Position numbers and translations under genes: made by a program. A stretch of DNA of 64,000 nucleotides from Parapedobacter indicus (GTDB lineage: Bacteria > Bacteroidota > Bacteroidia > Sphingobacteriales > Sphingobacteriaceae). Positions within the stretch are counted from its first letter, which is position 1, and every line of letters begins with the position of its first letter. The notes below the pieces were generated by a model that saw only the letters and a program-made list of their open reading frames with translations, was not told where the DNA came from and searched no databases. Shown one piece after another: positions 7,677-16,533 of this stretch. The DNA is taken from NCBI RefSeq assembly GCF_900113765.1, contig NZ_FOQO01000002.1, forward strand, positions 62,001 to 126,000. The letters run 5' to 3'.

Positions 7677-9236
7677 TTACCAGCCCGGATTGTTCGGCTC
7701 CAAAGCTGGATTTTCCTGTATTTCATAGTCTGGAACCGGCCACAGGTAATCCCGGTCCTTATTGAATTTCCTGACCAGTTTCTGGGTATAATCGTGTTTG
7801 TAGATCGGGCCGTTTAATACGACCTCGGCAGTCCGCCAACGAAGGATATCCATGTAATAATATCCCTCTCCTGCAAACTCGATCCGCCGCTCGTGGCGAA
7901 TCACTTCTCGCATCCGGCTTTGGTCATTCAGGGCTACGAAATTGGCTACATCAGCCGGATTCGTATGCTGGATGGCCGGCATGTTCACATTGGCCCGGCC
8001 ACGGACCGCATTAATGGCTTCATAGACACTTTCGTCGATCTGATTGAGTTCGGTTTTTGCCTCGGCATACATCAGCAATACATCGGCATACCGCAACACA
8101 ATGTAATTGATATCCGATTGGTTACTGTTTTTTATGACACCGTTGTTCGCGTTATCTGTGTCGTAGATACTGTATTTCTTGAACGTATACCCTGTTTGTG
8201 CAAAAGTAGTATTGGTTACCATTGTCCCCCGATACTGAGATCCCGGCCACACCAATGTCATGGCGAACCGCGGATCCCGATTTTCCCAATAGGTACTCTC
8301 GTCGTACCGTGGTGAATCGTCAATGGACGAACCATCGTCCATCAGGTAGGCATCGATTAGGCCACGAAGCGGTGCGCTCGTATCGAACTGCCTGCGGATG
8401 AGGTCGAAGGAATGGCAATAATTGGGGAAAAGATACTGCACATCAAAGATCACTTCATCGTTGTTTTCATTTTCAGGCATGAATAATCCCCGATAATCGG
8501 GAAATATGCTGTATTTACCCAAATCGATTACCTGTTGGGCGGCAGCAGCAGCTTCTGCATAAAACCCATGGTACAGGTACTGCCGGGCTTTCAATGCATA
8601 GCAGGCGCCTTTGGTGGCCCTTCCAGTCTGGGTGGCATTTTCTCCCAATACTTCCGCCGCTTCATCCAGATCTTTCATAATTTGTGCGAAGACCTGATCT
8701 TTCGGTGTCCGGGGCAAGGTATTGTGTTCGGCAACAGGCGGTTCAAGAATCAACGGTGCATCGCCGTAATAATTGACCAGCATGCTATAGAAAAGCGCCC
8801 GTAAGAATTTTGCTTCTGCAATACCCTGGCTTTTTTTGGTTTCGCCCATGGGGATGTTCCCTACTTTGGCAAGGTATGTATTGCATCGGCCTATCCCTTC
8901 GTAGGCATGTGCCCATCGATTGTTGATAATCCCGCTGTTGGAGCCATCATGTATACCTTCAGCAATACGGAAAAAGCCAGAAGCACTGTTGTAGTCCGTT
9001 GCATTGGGTGTAGCCGTTTCTTCCCACAAGGGAGTAGCCCAAGCTCCACCGCCGTAAATTCCTTCGCGGCGTAGCGAGGTATAGCACGCCGTAAGACCGG
9101 CATCTGCCTGGGTCTCCGTTTTCCAGAATGTATCTTCGGTGTACCGATTTTCAGGGTAGGTATCCAAAAGGCTTTCGCATCCCGACAAAAGCGCAAGGCT
9201 ACTTGCAGTCATCAATAATATAGCGTAGTATTTCAT
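7677..9236 (-). CDS. SusD/RagB-family substrate-binding lipoprotein
   Basis: A 519-residue SusD-like lipoprotein. The signal peptide ends in LLSGC (Cys20), so it is lipidated and probably surface-exposed. The start of the mature part (ESLLDTYPENRYTEDTFWKTETQADAGLTACY) and the helices FLRALFYSMLVNYYGDAPLI and LRYADVLLMYAEAKTELNQ are typical, as is the C-terminal signature VIRHERRIEFAGEGYYYMDILRW. It is 12 bp downstream of the 1023-residue susC gene and forms the second SusCD pair of the window. The sequence differs widely from the first SusD (1168-2718), so the substrate is probably different. A hairpin terminator follows the stop. Confidence 0.95.
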   Translation of the reverse strand: MKYYAILLMTASSLALLSGCESLLDTYPENRYTEDTFWKTETQADAGLTACYTSLRREGIYGGGAWATPLWEETATPNATDYNSASGFFRIAEGIHDGSNSGIINNRWAHAYEGIGRCNTYLAKVGNIPMGETKKSQGIAEAKFLRALFYSMLVNYYGDAPLILEPPVAEHNTLPRTPKDQVFAQIMKDLDEAAEVLGENATQTGRATKGACYALKARQYLYHGFYAEAAAAAQQVIDLGKYSIFPDYRGLFMPENENNDEVIFDVQYLFPNYCHSFDLIRRQFDTSAPLRGLIDAYLMDDGSSIDDSPRYDESTYWENRDPRFAMTLVWPGSQYRGTMVTNTTFAQTGYTFKKYSIYDTDNANNGVIKNSNQSDINYIVLRYADVLLMYAEAKTELNQIDESVYEAINAVRGRANVNMPAIQHTNPADVANFVALNDQSRMREVIRHERRIEFAGEGYYYMDILRWRTAEVVLNGPIYKHDYTQKLVRKFNKDRDYLWPVPDYEIQENPALEPNNPGW

Positions 9237-9248
9237 GTTCGTTCAGTT

Positions 9249-12200
9249 TTAAAAGGTAACGTTTATCCCCGCAGAATAGGTTCTCACCTGCGGGTAGGCG
9301 AAAATGTTATCCTGCGTCAGGTCCTTTTCCGGATCCCAATTCTTCATTTTGGTAAAAGTTAACAGATTTTGTGCATTGACGAACAGTCTAAGATCCCGCA
9401 GGGCGATCTTCTGAACAATGGCGGCTGGGAAGGTATACCCCAGCTGCAGGTTCTTCAGCCGCAGGTAAGATGCATCCTGAAGCCAGAAATTGGAGTTCAC
9501 AAAGTTCAGCGTATTTCCAGTACTCGTCGTCAAAATAGGTAGGCGTGCGTTGGGATTCTCGGGTGTCCATGCGTCTGTTTCCCATTCCTTGGTAACACCT
9601 GCGCCATTGTAATAAGGATAGCTGACATTATGCTGTGGATAGGTAAATACTTTGCCTACGCCCTGAAAAAATGCATTCAGCTGGACCCCCCTGTATCCCA
9701 TCCCCAAATGAAAAGAATAGGTGTATTCTGGCACTACCCCAGCAAAAATCTTCCGGTCTTTCGCATCAATTACGTTATCGCCGTTTTGATCTTTATATTT
9801 CAGGAATCCAGCCTTGGTAGCCGCATTCTGAAACGCGTGGTTTGCTACCTCTTCGTCCGATTGAAAAATCCCTTCCGTCTCGTAAATATAATAGGATTGA
9901 ACGGGATAACCCTCTGCGGTGATGTAACGCCCGGAAATAATCTCCTGACCATTCAGGTTCGTAACTTCATTTTTGTTGTAGGCAAAACTGCCTTCTACCT
10001 CAAAAGACAGCTGACCGAACTGATCCTGGTAATTCATCAACACTTCCATCCCACGGTTGCGCATGGACCCGACGTTCGTCGTAGGCCCGGTGAGATCACC
10101 TACTTGGGAAGCAAAGTTGACCGGACGCAGAATCCCATCCGTCATTTTATTGTACCACTCAATCGTGGTGTTCAATTTACCCTCAAAGGTCGTAATATCC
10201 AGTCCCAGATTGGACATGGTAGTAGTTTCCCAGCTCAGGTTGGGGTCGGCTGCTGCGGTAGTGGCGGCACCTATCGCCTCCGTGGTACCGAACGAATAGT
10301 TTTGGCCTAACCCCACTGCGTTGATATACCGCCAGAGGCCATTTTGCCCGACGCCAATTTCCTGATTACCGATTTTGCCCCATGAAAAGCGAGGTTTCAA
10401 TACTGTAATCCAGGTAACATCCTGCATAAAGCGCTCACGATCTATCCGCCACCCGAGTGAAAAGGATGGAAACAATCCCCATCGATGTCCTTTTGCAAAC
10501 CGCGACGACCCGTCGCTGCGGAAGTTTACCTCCATGAGGTATCGCTCATCGAAGTTGTAACTCAGTCTACCAAAATAAGAAAGAAGCGCCGATTTGGTGC
10601 TGTTGCCTGCCACGGTCGGATTGGTCAGGAACACGTCCAGATCCGTCAATTCATTATCCATAGCTCCCTCCTTCTGCGCATTGAAATATTCCCAAGAAAA
10701 CGTTTCAATACTGTTACCGAGCAACACAGATACAGTATGCTTATCAGCGAACTGCTTATTCCAGTCGAGCGTATGGAAACCGGTCAAATTAATTTCCTTT
10801 TCATAGCGCCGGTATCCCATTGCAGTATTGGAAACGATGACGGGCGTGAGCGTTTTGGGATTCACGTTTTCTAAGTACGGCTGAAAGACATGCTGCACAT
10901 AATCGTATGTATTCGCTGCGACGTTAGCACGGTAGGTAATCCCGGCGGGCAGTTTCAAGTCGGCAAACACGTTACTCAGCAGGCGAGTCCGCACGTAATC
11001 GCGGCTACCCTCACGCAGTCTCGACAGTGTATTGGCCCACGCATTTAACCCCGTGGAACGCAACCAGGTGTTGCCATACCGGCCATCTTCAATCAACACC
11101 GGAAAAATAGGTACTGTACGGAATATCGCATTCTGCCAATAGCTTTCGGTAGTCATCTGCGGTTCGTCAAACTTACGGTATACGCCTGAAATTTTAGCTC
11201 CGATGGAAAGAAAATCGGTTACATCCACTTTGCCATTCAATCCCATGGAATATTTGGAGGCTTTTGATTTGCCATACTTCAAAACCCCATCTTGATTCAG
11301 CGCACCAAGTGTAATGGCGAGGTTGTGTTTATCGCCTCCACCCGAAACGGTTACGTTGTGCTCGTGCATAAAACCCGTTTTCAAGGCAATGTCATACGGA
11401 TTGGTACGCGGATACATATAACCGTTCGGATCTCCCGCCATTCCCTGTTCGTATTCCTGAATTTCCGCTTCGGTATATTCAGGCGCCTTACCTTCGTTGC
11501 CAAGTGCAATATTCTTGTAACGCATGAATTTGATGGGATCCCATTCCACATCCGGTAGTTTGATCACATCTTCAGCCCCGAAGTAGTTGTTATACGTAAC
11601 GCGATAACCCTCTCCCCTTGATCCTGCCTTCGTAGTTATCAGGATGACGCCATTAGCAGCCCTTGAACCATACACAGCGGTAGAGGCGGCGTCCTTCAGC
11701 ACGGATATACTTTCGATTTCATTGGGATTAACATCGAGCAATGGGTAAGAAATCCCATCGACCAATACCAGCGGGTCGTTATTGTTCAGCGTACCTACGC
11801 CACGAATACGGATCGTGGCCTGATCGTTTCCAGGCTGCGCTGTATTTTGATTTACGTACAGCCCATTTAGCCCCTGCAGCGCCTGTGACGAGGTTGTAAT
11901 GGGCCGATTGGCCAATTTTTTAGTATCTGCCACCGTCACGGCTCCCGTAAGGTTGACTTTTTTCTGCTTCCCATATCCAACGACGACCAACTCCTCCAAC
12001 AGTTCACTGCTGGCAGTTAGGGAAACGTCGACAACGGATCGATTACCTACGGCTTCTTCTTGCGCTGTAGCCCCAATAGACGTAAAAACAAGCACCGCTT
12101 GCTGTCCCGAAACCTGAATGGTGTATCGGCCTTCCGAATCGGTCTGCGTAGATACAGACGTACCCTTCACCGTAACGGTTACACCGGATAACCCTGTCCC

Positions 12201-12320
12201 ATCCCCCTCGCCGGTCACACGCCCGTGAACGGTTCTTGTCTGTGCGTAGGATAACGGCACCCACAGCAACATCCCTATTACGTACAATAGGAAAGTCTTC
12301 ATGTAAAGTCGGATTTTCAT
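9249..12320 (-). CDS. SusC-like TonB-dependent outer-membrane receptor
   Basis: A complete 1023-residue SusC/RagA transporter. Signal peptide to about residue 26 (..VPLSYAQ); a carboxypeptidase-regulatory-like N-terminal extension (HGRVTGEGDGTGLSGVTVTV) to about 110; a TonB-box region with ELVVVGYGKQKK; the plug with IRIRGVGTLNNNDPLVLVDG and VLKDAASTAVYGSRAANGVI; then the 22-strand barrel ending YSAGINVTF. The ATG at 12320 is used, but the ATG at 12302 (MKTFLLYVIG) would also give a good signal peptide. It is the first gene of a susC-susD operon. No exact TAnnTTTG was found in the 294 bp upstream, so the promoter is unassigned. Confidence 0.96.
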   Translation of the reverse strand: MKIRLYMKTFLLYVIGMLLWVPLSYAQTRTVHGRVTGEGDGTGLSGVTVTVKGTSVSTQTDSEGRYTIQVSGQQAVLVFTSIGATAQEEAVGNRSVVDVSLTASSELLEELVVVGYGKQKKVNLTGAVTVADTKKLANRPITTSSQALQGLNGLYVNQNTAQPGNDQATIRIRGVGTLNNNDPLVLVDGISYPLLDVNPNEIESISVLKDAASTAVYGSRAANGVILITTKAGSRGEGYRVTYNNYFGAEDVIKLPDVEWDPIKFMRYKNIALGNEGKAPEYTEAEIQEYEQGMAGDPNGYMYPRTNPYDIALKTGFMHEHNVTVSGGGDKHNLAITLGALNQDGVLKYGKSKASKYSMGLNGKVDVTDFLSIGAKISGVYRKFDEPQMTTESYWQNAIFRTVPIFPVLIEDGRYGNTWLRSTGLNAWANTLSRLREGSRDYVRTRLLSNVFADLKLPAGITYRANVAANTYDYVQHVFQPYLENVNPKTLTPVIVSNTAMGYRRYEKEINLTGFHTLDWNKQFADKHTVSVLLGNSIETFSWEYFNAQKEGAMDNELTDLDVFLTNPTVAGNSTKSALLSYFGRLSYNFDERYLMEVNFRSDGSSRFAKGHRWGLFPSFSLGWRIDRERFMQDVTWITVLKPRFSWGKIGNQEIGVGQNGLWRYINAVGLGQNYSFGTTEAIGAATTAAADPNLSWETTTMSNLGLDITTFEGKLNTTIEWYNKMTDGILRPVNFASQVGDLTGPTTNVGSMRNRGMEVLMNYQDQFGQLSFEVEGSFAYNKNEVTNLNGQEIISGRYITAEGYPVQSYYIYETEGIFQSDEEVANHAFQNAATKAGFLKYKDQNGDNVIDAKDRKIFAGVVPEYTYSFHLGMGYRGVQLNAFFQGVGKVFTYPQHNVSYPYYNGAGVTKEWETDAWTPENPNARLPILTTSTGNTLNFVNSNFWLQDASYLRLKNLQLGYTFPAAIVQKIALRDLRLFVNAQNLLTFTKMKNWDPEKDLTQDNIFAYPQVRTYSAGINVTF

Positions 12321-12614
12321 ATAAAAAGATTAAATAGTGAGCAGAACTGATCTAAGAGCCGAATAGATTAAATTTAATATACTTCAAATTCAGCGTACAG
12401 CTGAAAGATGCAAATAATTCCCATTCGAATATACATTGCTATTTTACTAACTATGAATGAATTAAGCAAACATTTTTTTCTTACTTACCATCGGATAAGC
12501 AAGTGTCATATGTTATCAGTTGAAGTGCACCAAATGCAAGCAACGCCGCGAAATTAGAACGGCTATGTTACGCACAGGTTAACACGAATTAACCAAATTA
12601 TGAAAGAAAGTGTG
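12321..12614. other. AT-rich intergenic region upstream of susC
   Basis: 294 bp without a credible gene lie between the methyltransferase stop and the susC start. The sequence is markedly AT-rich and presumably holds the susC promoter, but neither an exact -7 element nor a clear operator is seen. A short inverted repeat (GGTTAA at 12577-12582 with TTAACC at 12589-12594) sits just past the methyltransferase gene and may be its weak terminator. Confidence 0.6.
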
Positions 12615-13424
12615 TTAGTCTTTTCTACCCGCAATCATGATATGCGGACTAAAACATAAGAGTTCGCGGTCAGTTTCTGTCAAACCGACCAGTTCCAGTA
12701 GACGTGCCCGCTTCACCGGGTCGGCCCAACTTTGGAAAAATTGACCATCCATCCAGGCTAGGCCCTCGACGGCATAAAGGCCGGTTGTTACAAGCCCGAC
12801 AGCTTCCAATTCCTCAACCAGCAGGCTGGGGCGGTGGAAGTACGCGCGCGGCAGCATACCCGGCACACCTTCGAGTGGCTCATGCTGTCCGGTAAGTAAT
12901 TCGGAACGGCACATGGAAAAAACCTGTGGCTGATGTATCATACTGCTATGCAAGGCTGCAACGGCCGATGCTGCGTGAGTAATCGCAAACCCGAGCACCT
13001 TGCCACCCGGCTTCAGCACCCGGTGGGCTTCTTTCAACGCTAACAACCGATCTTCCTGCTTTTGCAGGTGATAGAGCGGTCCGTGAAGAATAATCACGTC
13101 AATGGATGTATCTTCAAACGGCAGGTCACGGGCTTCACCTAGCAGGCAATTAAATGAATTGGCTGCACGTTTAGCCTTACGTTTTGCCTGTTCGATGTGT
13201 TTCGGCACAGGATCGATCAGCGTGACCCCGTGCCCCAAACCGCTGAGCCACGCTGCATAATGCCCCGTTCCGCCACCGACATCGGCAATAATAAGTTTGT
13301 CGGACTGCAGGTGCCGCCCCATTAATACCTTATTCCGCTCAAATTCAAGGGGCCCCAGCCCAATCTGCAGCCGGGAGTCCTCGGCGTGGTCGGTATAAAA
13401 TTCGGTAATGGCGGGTTCAATCAT
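12615..13424 (-). CDS. Class I SAM-dependent methyltransferase
   Basis: A 269-residue cytoplasmic methyltransferase of the UbiE/Methyltransf_11 kind. Motif I (IADVGGGTGHYAAWL) is at residues 45-59, motif II acidic loop at VTLIDPVP, then LLGEARDLPFEDTSIDVIILHGPLYHLQ (split here only by its parts: GEARDLPFED and LHGPLYHL) and EAHRVLKPGGKVLGFAI, the post-motif signature. The C-terminal part (EELEAVGLVTTGLYAVEGLAW) forms a lid that varies between families, so the methyl acceptor is unknown. The gene is divergent from the sulfatase gene with 55 bp between them. A TAATTTTG element on the minus strand ends four bases before the ATG, which fixes the start and predicts a leaderless message. Confidence 0.88.
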   Translation of the reverse strand: MIEPAITEFYTDHAEDSRLQIGLGPLEFERNKVLMGRHLQSDKLIIADVGGGTGHYAAWLSGLGHGVTLIDPVPKHIEQAKRKAKRAANSFNCLLGEARDLPFEDTSIDVIILHGPLYHLQKQEDRLLALKEAHRVLKPGGKVLGFAITHAASAVAALHSSMIHQPQVFSMCRSELLTGQHEPLEGVPGMLPRAYFHRPSLLVEELEAVGLVTTGLYAVEGLAWMDGQFFQSWADPVKRARLLELVGLTETDRELLCFSPHIMIAGRKD

Positions 13425-13428
13425 CCGG

Positions 13429-13436
13429 CAAAATTA
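13429..13436 (-). promoter_or_regulatory. -7 promoter element of methyltransferase gene
   Basis: The minus strand reads TAATTTTG (TAnnTTTG), then CCGG, then the ATG at 13424. The four-base gap predicts transcription starting at the start codon. Confidence 0.6.
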
Positions 13437-13457
13437 CAGCTATTTCCGTATTATCTG

Positions 13458-13465
13458 TATCTTTG
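13458..13465 (+). promoter_or_regulatory. -7 promoter element of sulfatase gene
   Basis: TATCTTTG matches TAnnTTTG and ends 14 bases before the ATG at 13480. It shares the 55-bp divergent region with the methyltransferase promoter. Confidence 0.6.
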
Positions 13466-13479
13466 CCCAAATCTAGTTT

Positions 13480-15393
13480 ATGAGACCCTCCAAGTTTTTA
13501 ACATTTCTAGCCGCCCTAATTTTCCTCTGCGGATGTGCCGCGAAAGAGTCCCAACACCCGAAACCCAACATCCTTTGGATTACGATTGAAGACACTTCAC
13601 CCGAATTCATCGGGTGTTATGGCAATGCTGCAGCGAGCACCCCTACGATTGATCACCTTGCTAAAGATGGCGTCCGGTTTACCAACGCATTTTCAACGGG
13701 AACAGTTTGTTCACCCAGTCGCACGGCGCTCATTACCGGCGTAAAAACGTACGAAACCGGAACGGGGAACCATCGCAGCAAATACGCCATTCCGGATTTT
13801 ATCAAAGGATTTCCTTACTACATGCAGGAAGCGGGTTATTATACGTCCAATAATCAGAAGACCGATTACAATGTAGCTGGCGAAAAGCAATTTATTGCCG
13901 AGGCGTGGGATGAAAGTTCCGGAAAAGCCGGATGGTGGAACCGCACGCCGGGGCAGCCGTTCTTCGCGGTGTTTAACTTCAACGATTCACATCAATCACG
14001 TACGATGACAGAGTCGTATTCATGGTACGAGGAGCACGTTTTACAACAACTTCCCGAAGAAGACCGGATCGGGGAAGATGCGTTTGAAATGCCCCCCTTT
14101 TACCTGGACAGTCCACCCATGCGAAAGCAATTCGCCCGGGTATATAATTCCCTTAAATTGACCGACAATAAAATTGCTGCACTGCTGGATCGGTTGGAAA
14201 AAGACGGCTTGAAGGACAGCACCATCATCTTTTTTTTCGGAGATCACGGAGAAGGCATTCCCCGAGGGAAAACCAATGGCATCGACCTGGGTTATCGGGT
14301 GCCGTTTGTCATCTGGTTTCCCGAAATGTATAAGCACCTATCTCCTTGGGGCACGGCAGGGGTGGTGACAAATGAGCTGATCGATTTTACGGACCTGCCT
14401 CCTACTTTGCTGCATCTCGCGGGGGCACCGGTTCCCGAACACATGAAAGGACGGAAACTGATGGGTGATGACCGGTCGCCGGTCCCAACGCACTTGACAT
14501 TGTCGTCCGACCGCTCAGACAACGGGATCGATATGATCCGCTCGGTGACCGACGGGAGATTTATGTATTCCCGCAATTTTATGCCTTTCATGTCCGAAGC
14601 CCGTTATATCCGCTACATGGAAATCGGCGAAATCAAGCAGCAGATGCGGAAAGACCTCGCCGCCGGAAAATTGAATGCCCTGCAAGCAAGTTTATTTGAA
14701 GAGCGCCCCGCTGAATTTCTGTTTGATCTCGAGCATGATCCATGGGAGACAACGAATCTGGCAGACGATCCCGAGTTTTCGCCTGTTTTAAAGCGGATGC
14801 GAGGCCTGCATCGGGACGAAGTGCTCAATTCCCGCGATGCGATGTTCCTTCCGGAATATGAAATAACCCAATTGATGGATTCCACTACCGCATACGAATA
14901 TCGCTTAAACCATACCGATTACCCACTGGAAAAAATCTACGATGCGGCATCGTTGGCGGGTTTCCGGGGTGCGGACGTAGCGGCCAAGCAAGTTGATATG
15001 CTTGCGGATACCAACAAGTTCGTGCGTTATTGGGCCATACTGGGATTACGGTCGCAACACACGGATGCGCTGGCACCCTACGCCAAGGAAATCGCAAATG
15101 CCCTGCTCGACGACTATCCACCTGTAGCCATCACCGCCGCGGCGGTGGCATTCCAGGCTTTTGACGATTCGCAAGCCGCCACGATTTTAAAACGTTATTG
15201 CCAACATGAAACCGCGCAGCTGTCACTCATGGCCATCAACTACTTGCTCTATTTAGACAACCGGCAACCGTTTGCCGAAACCATCCGTGCAACGTATGCG
15301 ATGGAAAACCAGACGTACGACATCAAAGCCGCCTGTCTGGACGTGCTCGGAAGTCTGAATCTGGTTCCCAACACACCCGATTACCGGGAGTAA
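13480..15393 (+). CDS. Sulfatase lipoprotein (heparan N-sulfatase-like) with HEAT-like C-terminus
   Basis: 637 residues. A lipoprotein signal (AALIFLCGC, Cys19) places it on a periplasmic or outer membrane face. The sulfatase domain spans about 28-480: PNILWITIEDTSPEFIGCYG with metal ligands Glu37/Asp38, the formylglycine motif CSPSR at 77-81 (Cys77 is to be oxidised), and FFFGDHGEGIPRGKTNG with the second Asp-His pair. The opening resembles N-sulfoglucosamine sulfohydrolase-like bacterial sulfatases. Residues about 485-637 are helical and HEAT-like (KFVRYWAILGLRSQ, AVAFQAFDDSQAATILKRY). A Cys-type sulfatase needs a formylglycine-generating enzyme, and none is in the window. The substrate is probably a sulfated glycan, but no PUL genes adjoin it directly. 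Confidence 0.93.
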   Translation: MRPSKFLTFLAALIFLCGCAAKESQHPKPNILWITIEDTSPEFIGCYGNAAASTPTIDHLAKDGVRFTNAFSTGTVCSPSRTALITGVKTYETGTGNHRSKYAIPDFIKGFPYYMQEAGYYTSNNQKTDYNVAGEKQFIAEAWDESSGKAGWWNRTPGQPFFAVFNFNDSHQSRTMTESYSWYEEHVLQQLPEEDRIGEDAFEMPPFYLDSPPMRKQFARVYNSLKLTDNKIAALLDRLEKDGLKDSTIIFFFGDHGEGIPRGKTNGIDLGYRVPFVIWFPEMYKHLSPWGTAGVVTNELIDFTDLPPTLLHLAGAPVPEHMKGRKLMGDDRSPVPTHLTLSSDRSDNGIDMIRSVTDGRFMYSRNFMPFMSEARYIRYMEIGEIKQQMRKDLAAGKLNALQASLFEERPAEFLFDLEHDPWETTNLADDPEFSPVLKRMRGLHRDEVLNSRDAMFLPEYEITQLMDSTTAYEYRLNHTDYPLEKIYDAASLAGFRGADVAAKQVDMLADTNKFVRYWAILGLRSQHTDALAPYAKEIANALLDDYPPVAITAAAVAFQAFDDSQAATILKRYCQHETAQLSLMAINYLLYLDNRQPFAETIRATYAMENQTYDIKAACLDVLGSLNLVPNTPDYRE

Positions 15394-15440
15394 TTCGGTT
15401 TCCTGCTTCAGCAGCGGGCGCGGATAAGCGTGATAGCCCG

Positions 15441-15465
15441 TTTTCTACCGGAAAACCGGTAGAAA
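15441..15465. repeat. Perfect hairpin, copy 1 of a palindromic repeat
   Basis: TTTCTACCGG, loop AAAA, CCGGTAGAAA: a perfect 10-bp stem 48 bp after the sulfatase stop. Its core TACCGGAAAACCGGTAG recurs at 15557-15573. It could work as a 3' hairpin of the sulfatase mRNA; there is no T-run. Confidence 0.7.
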
Positions 15466-15556
15466 CATACACAAAGCGTTCCAAACTGTCTGCCTCATTA
15501 TGCTGGGCAAGCGCCACGCAATACCGCGATGAGGCGCAAATAAATAGAGGTGATAA

Positions 15557-15573
15557 TACCGGAAAACCGGTAG
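15557..15573. repeat. Palindromic repeat, copy 2
   Basis: A second exact copy of TACCGGAAAACCGGTAG, 21 bp before the fructosamine-kinase-like gene. The stem is shorter here (TACCGG/CCGGTA) because the flanks do not pair. Confidence 0.65.
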
Positions 15574-15593
15574 GCAATACGTAATTTCCGCCC

Positions 15594-16493
15594 ATGTTAT
15601 TGTCGGAGTCCTTGTACGAGGCATTGGAAGCCTCTTTGAAAAATCTGGAACGGCCACATTCGTCCATTCAATCTATTGGGTCCGTATCAGGCGGTGATAT
15701 TAACCGGGCTTATCGGATCAAAACGTCAACCGGCGACTATTTTGTAAAAGTAAATAACGATCCGTTGGCCGCATCGATGTTTTTGGCAGAATCCAACGGA
15801 TTGGACATATTGCGAAACCCATTGGGAGCAGCCCATGTCCCGAAAACCTTTCTGGTCGGGAATGCGCGGGGCGAAGGCTTCCTGCTCATGGAATGGATCG
15901 ACACCGGCAACAAACACGACGCTCCCCAACAAGAAGCATTGGGCAGGCTGCTGGCGTCTTTACACCGTCGACATGCCGATGCTTACGGATTGGATCACGA
16001 CAACTTTATTGGTCCATTGCCTCAAAATAATGGGTTCTCTTCCGATTGGACGGAATTTTTCATCGAACAACGGTTGCAAAAACAGTTGGATATGGCAGAT
16101 CAGATCTTGGACGGAACCGACCTGCATAAAAAATTCGATCGCTTGTTTTCCCGCTTTGCCGACCTGTATCCATGCGAGCCGCCCTCGCTCCTTCACGGCG
16201 ATCTATGGAGCGGCAATTACCTAGTGGATCAGTTGGGAACACCTGTTTTCATCGATCCGGCAGTTTATTATGGCAATCGTGAAGTGGATATCGCTATGAC
16301 TAAGCTATTCGGCGGGTTTTCTGAACGATTTTACGATGCGTATAATGAGACGTATCCCCTACAACACGGATGGGAGGAACGGGTGGATCTGTGGAATCTC
16401 TATCCTTTATTGGTGCATCTGAATTTGTTTGGACGTTCGTACCTACGTGCAATCCAAAATAATTTAAAGCAATATATAGGCGCTAATAGTTAG
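15594..16493 (+). CDS. Fructosamine/ketosamine-3-kinase family protein
   Basis: A 299-residue aminoglycoside-phosphotransferase-fold kinase of the fructosamine-3-kinase family. Such enzymes phosphorylate sugar adducts on amines (ketosamines or ribulosamines), which then fall apart, a form of protein deglycation. Seen: GSVSGGDINRAYRI near the N-terminus (the family's phosphate-binding turn), DYFVKVN with the nucleotide-binding Lys, EGFLLMEWI hinge, the catalytic loop HGDLWSGN at residues 201-208 with Asp203, and the metal-binding IDPAVYYGNREVDIAM. The ATG at 15594 gives normal family length. It lies between the sulfatase and the propeller/cytochrome gene, 200 bp after the former and 40 bp before the latter; the functional link is unclear. 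Confidence 0.92.
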   Translation: MLLSESLYEALEASLKNLERPHSSIQSIGSVSGGDINRAYRIKTSTGDYFVKVNNDPLAASMFLAESNGLDILRNPLGAAHVPKTFLVGNARGEGFLLMEWIDTGNKHDAPQQEALGRLLASLHRRHADAYGLDHDNFIGPLPQNNGFSSDWTEFFIEQRLQKQLDMADQILDGTDLHKKFDRLFSRFADLYPCEPPSLLHGDLWSGNYLVDQLGTPVFIDPAVYYGNREVDIAMTKLFGGFSERFYDAYNETYPLQHGWEERVDLWNLYPLLVHLNLFGRSYLRAIQNNLKQYIGANS

Positions 16494-16533
16494 ACATCCT
16501 TATATTTACCGCGTCAAACAGATATAAAACTAA

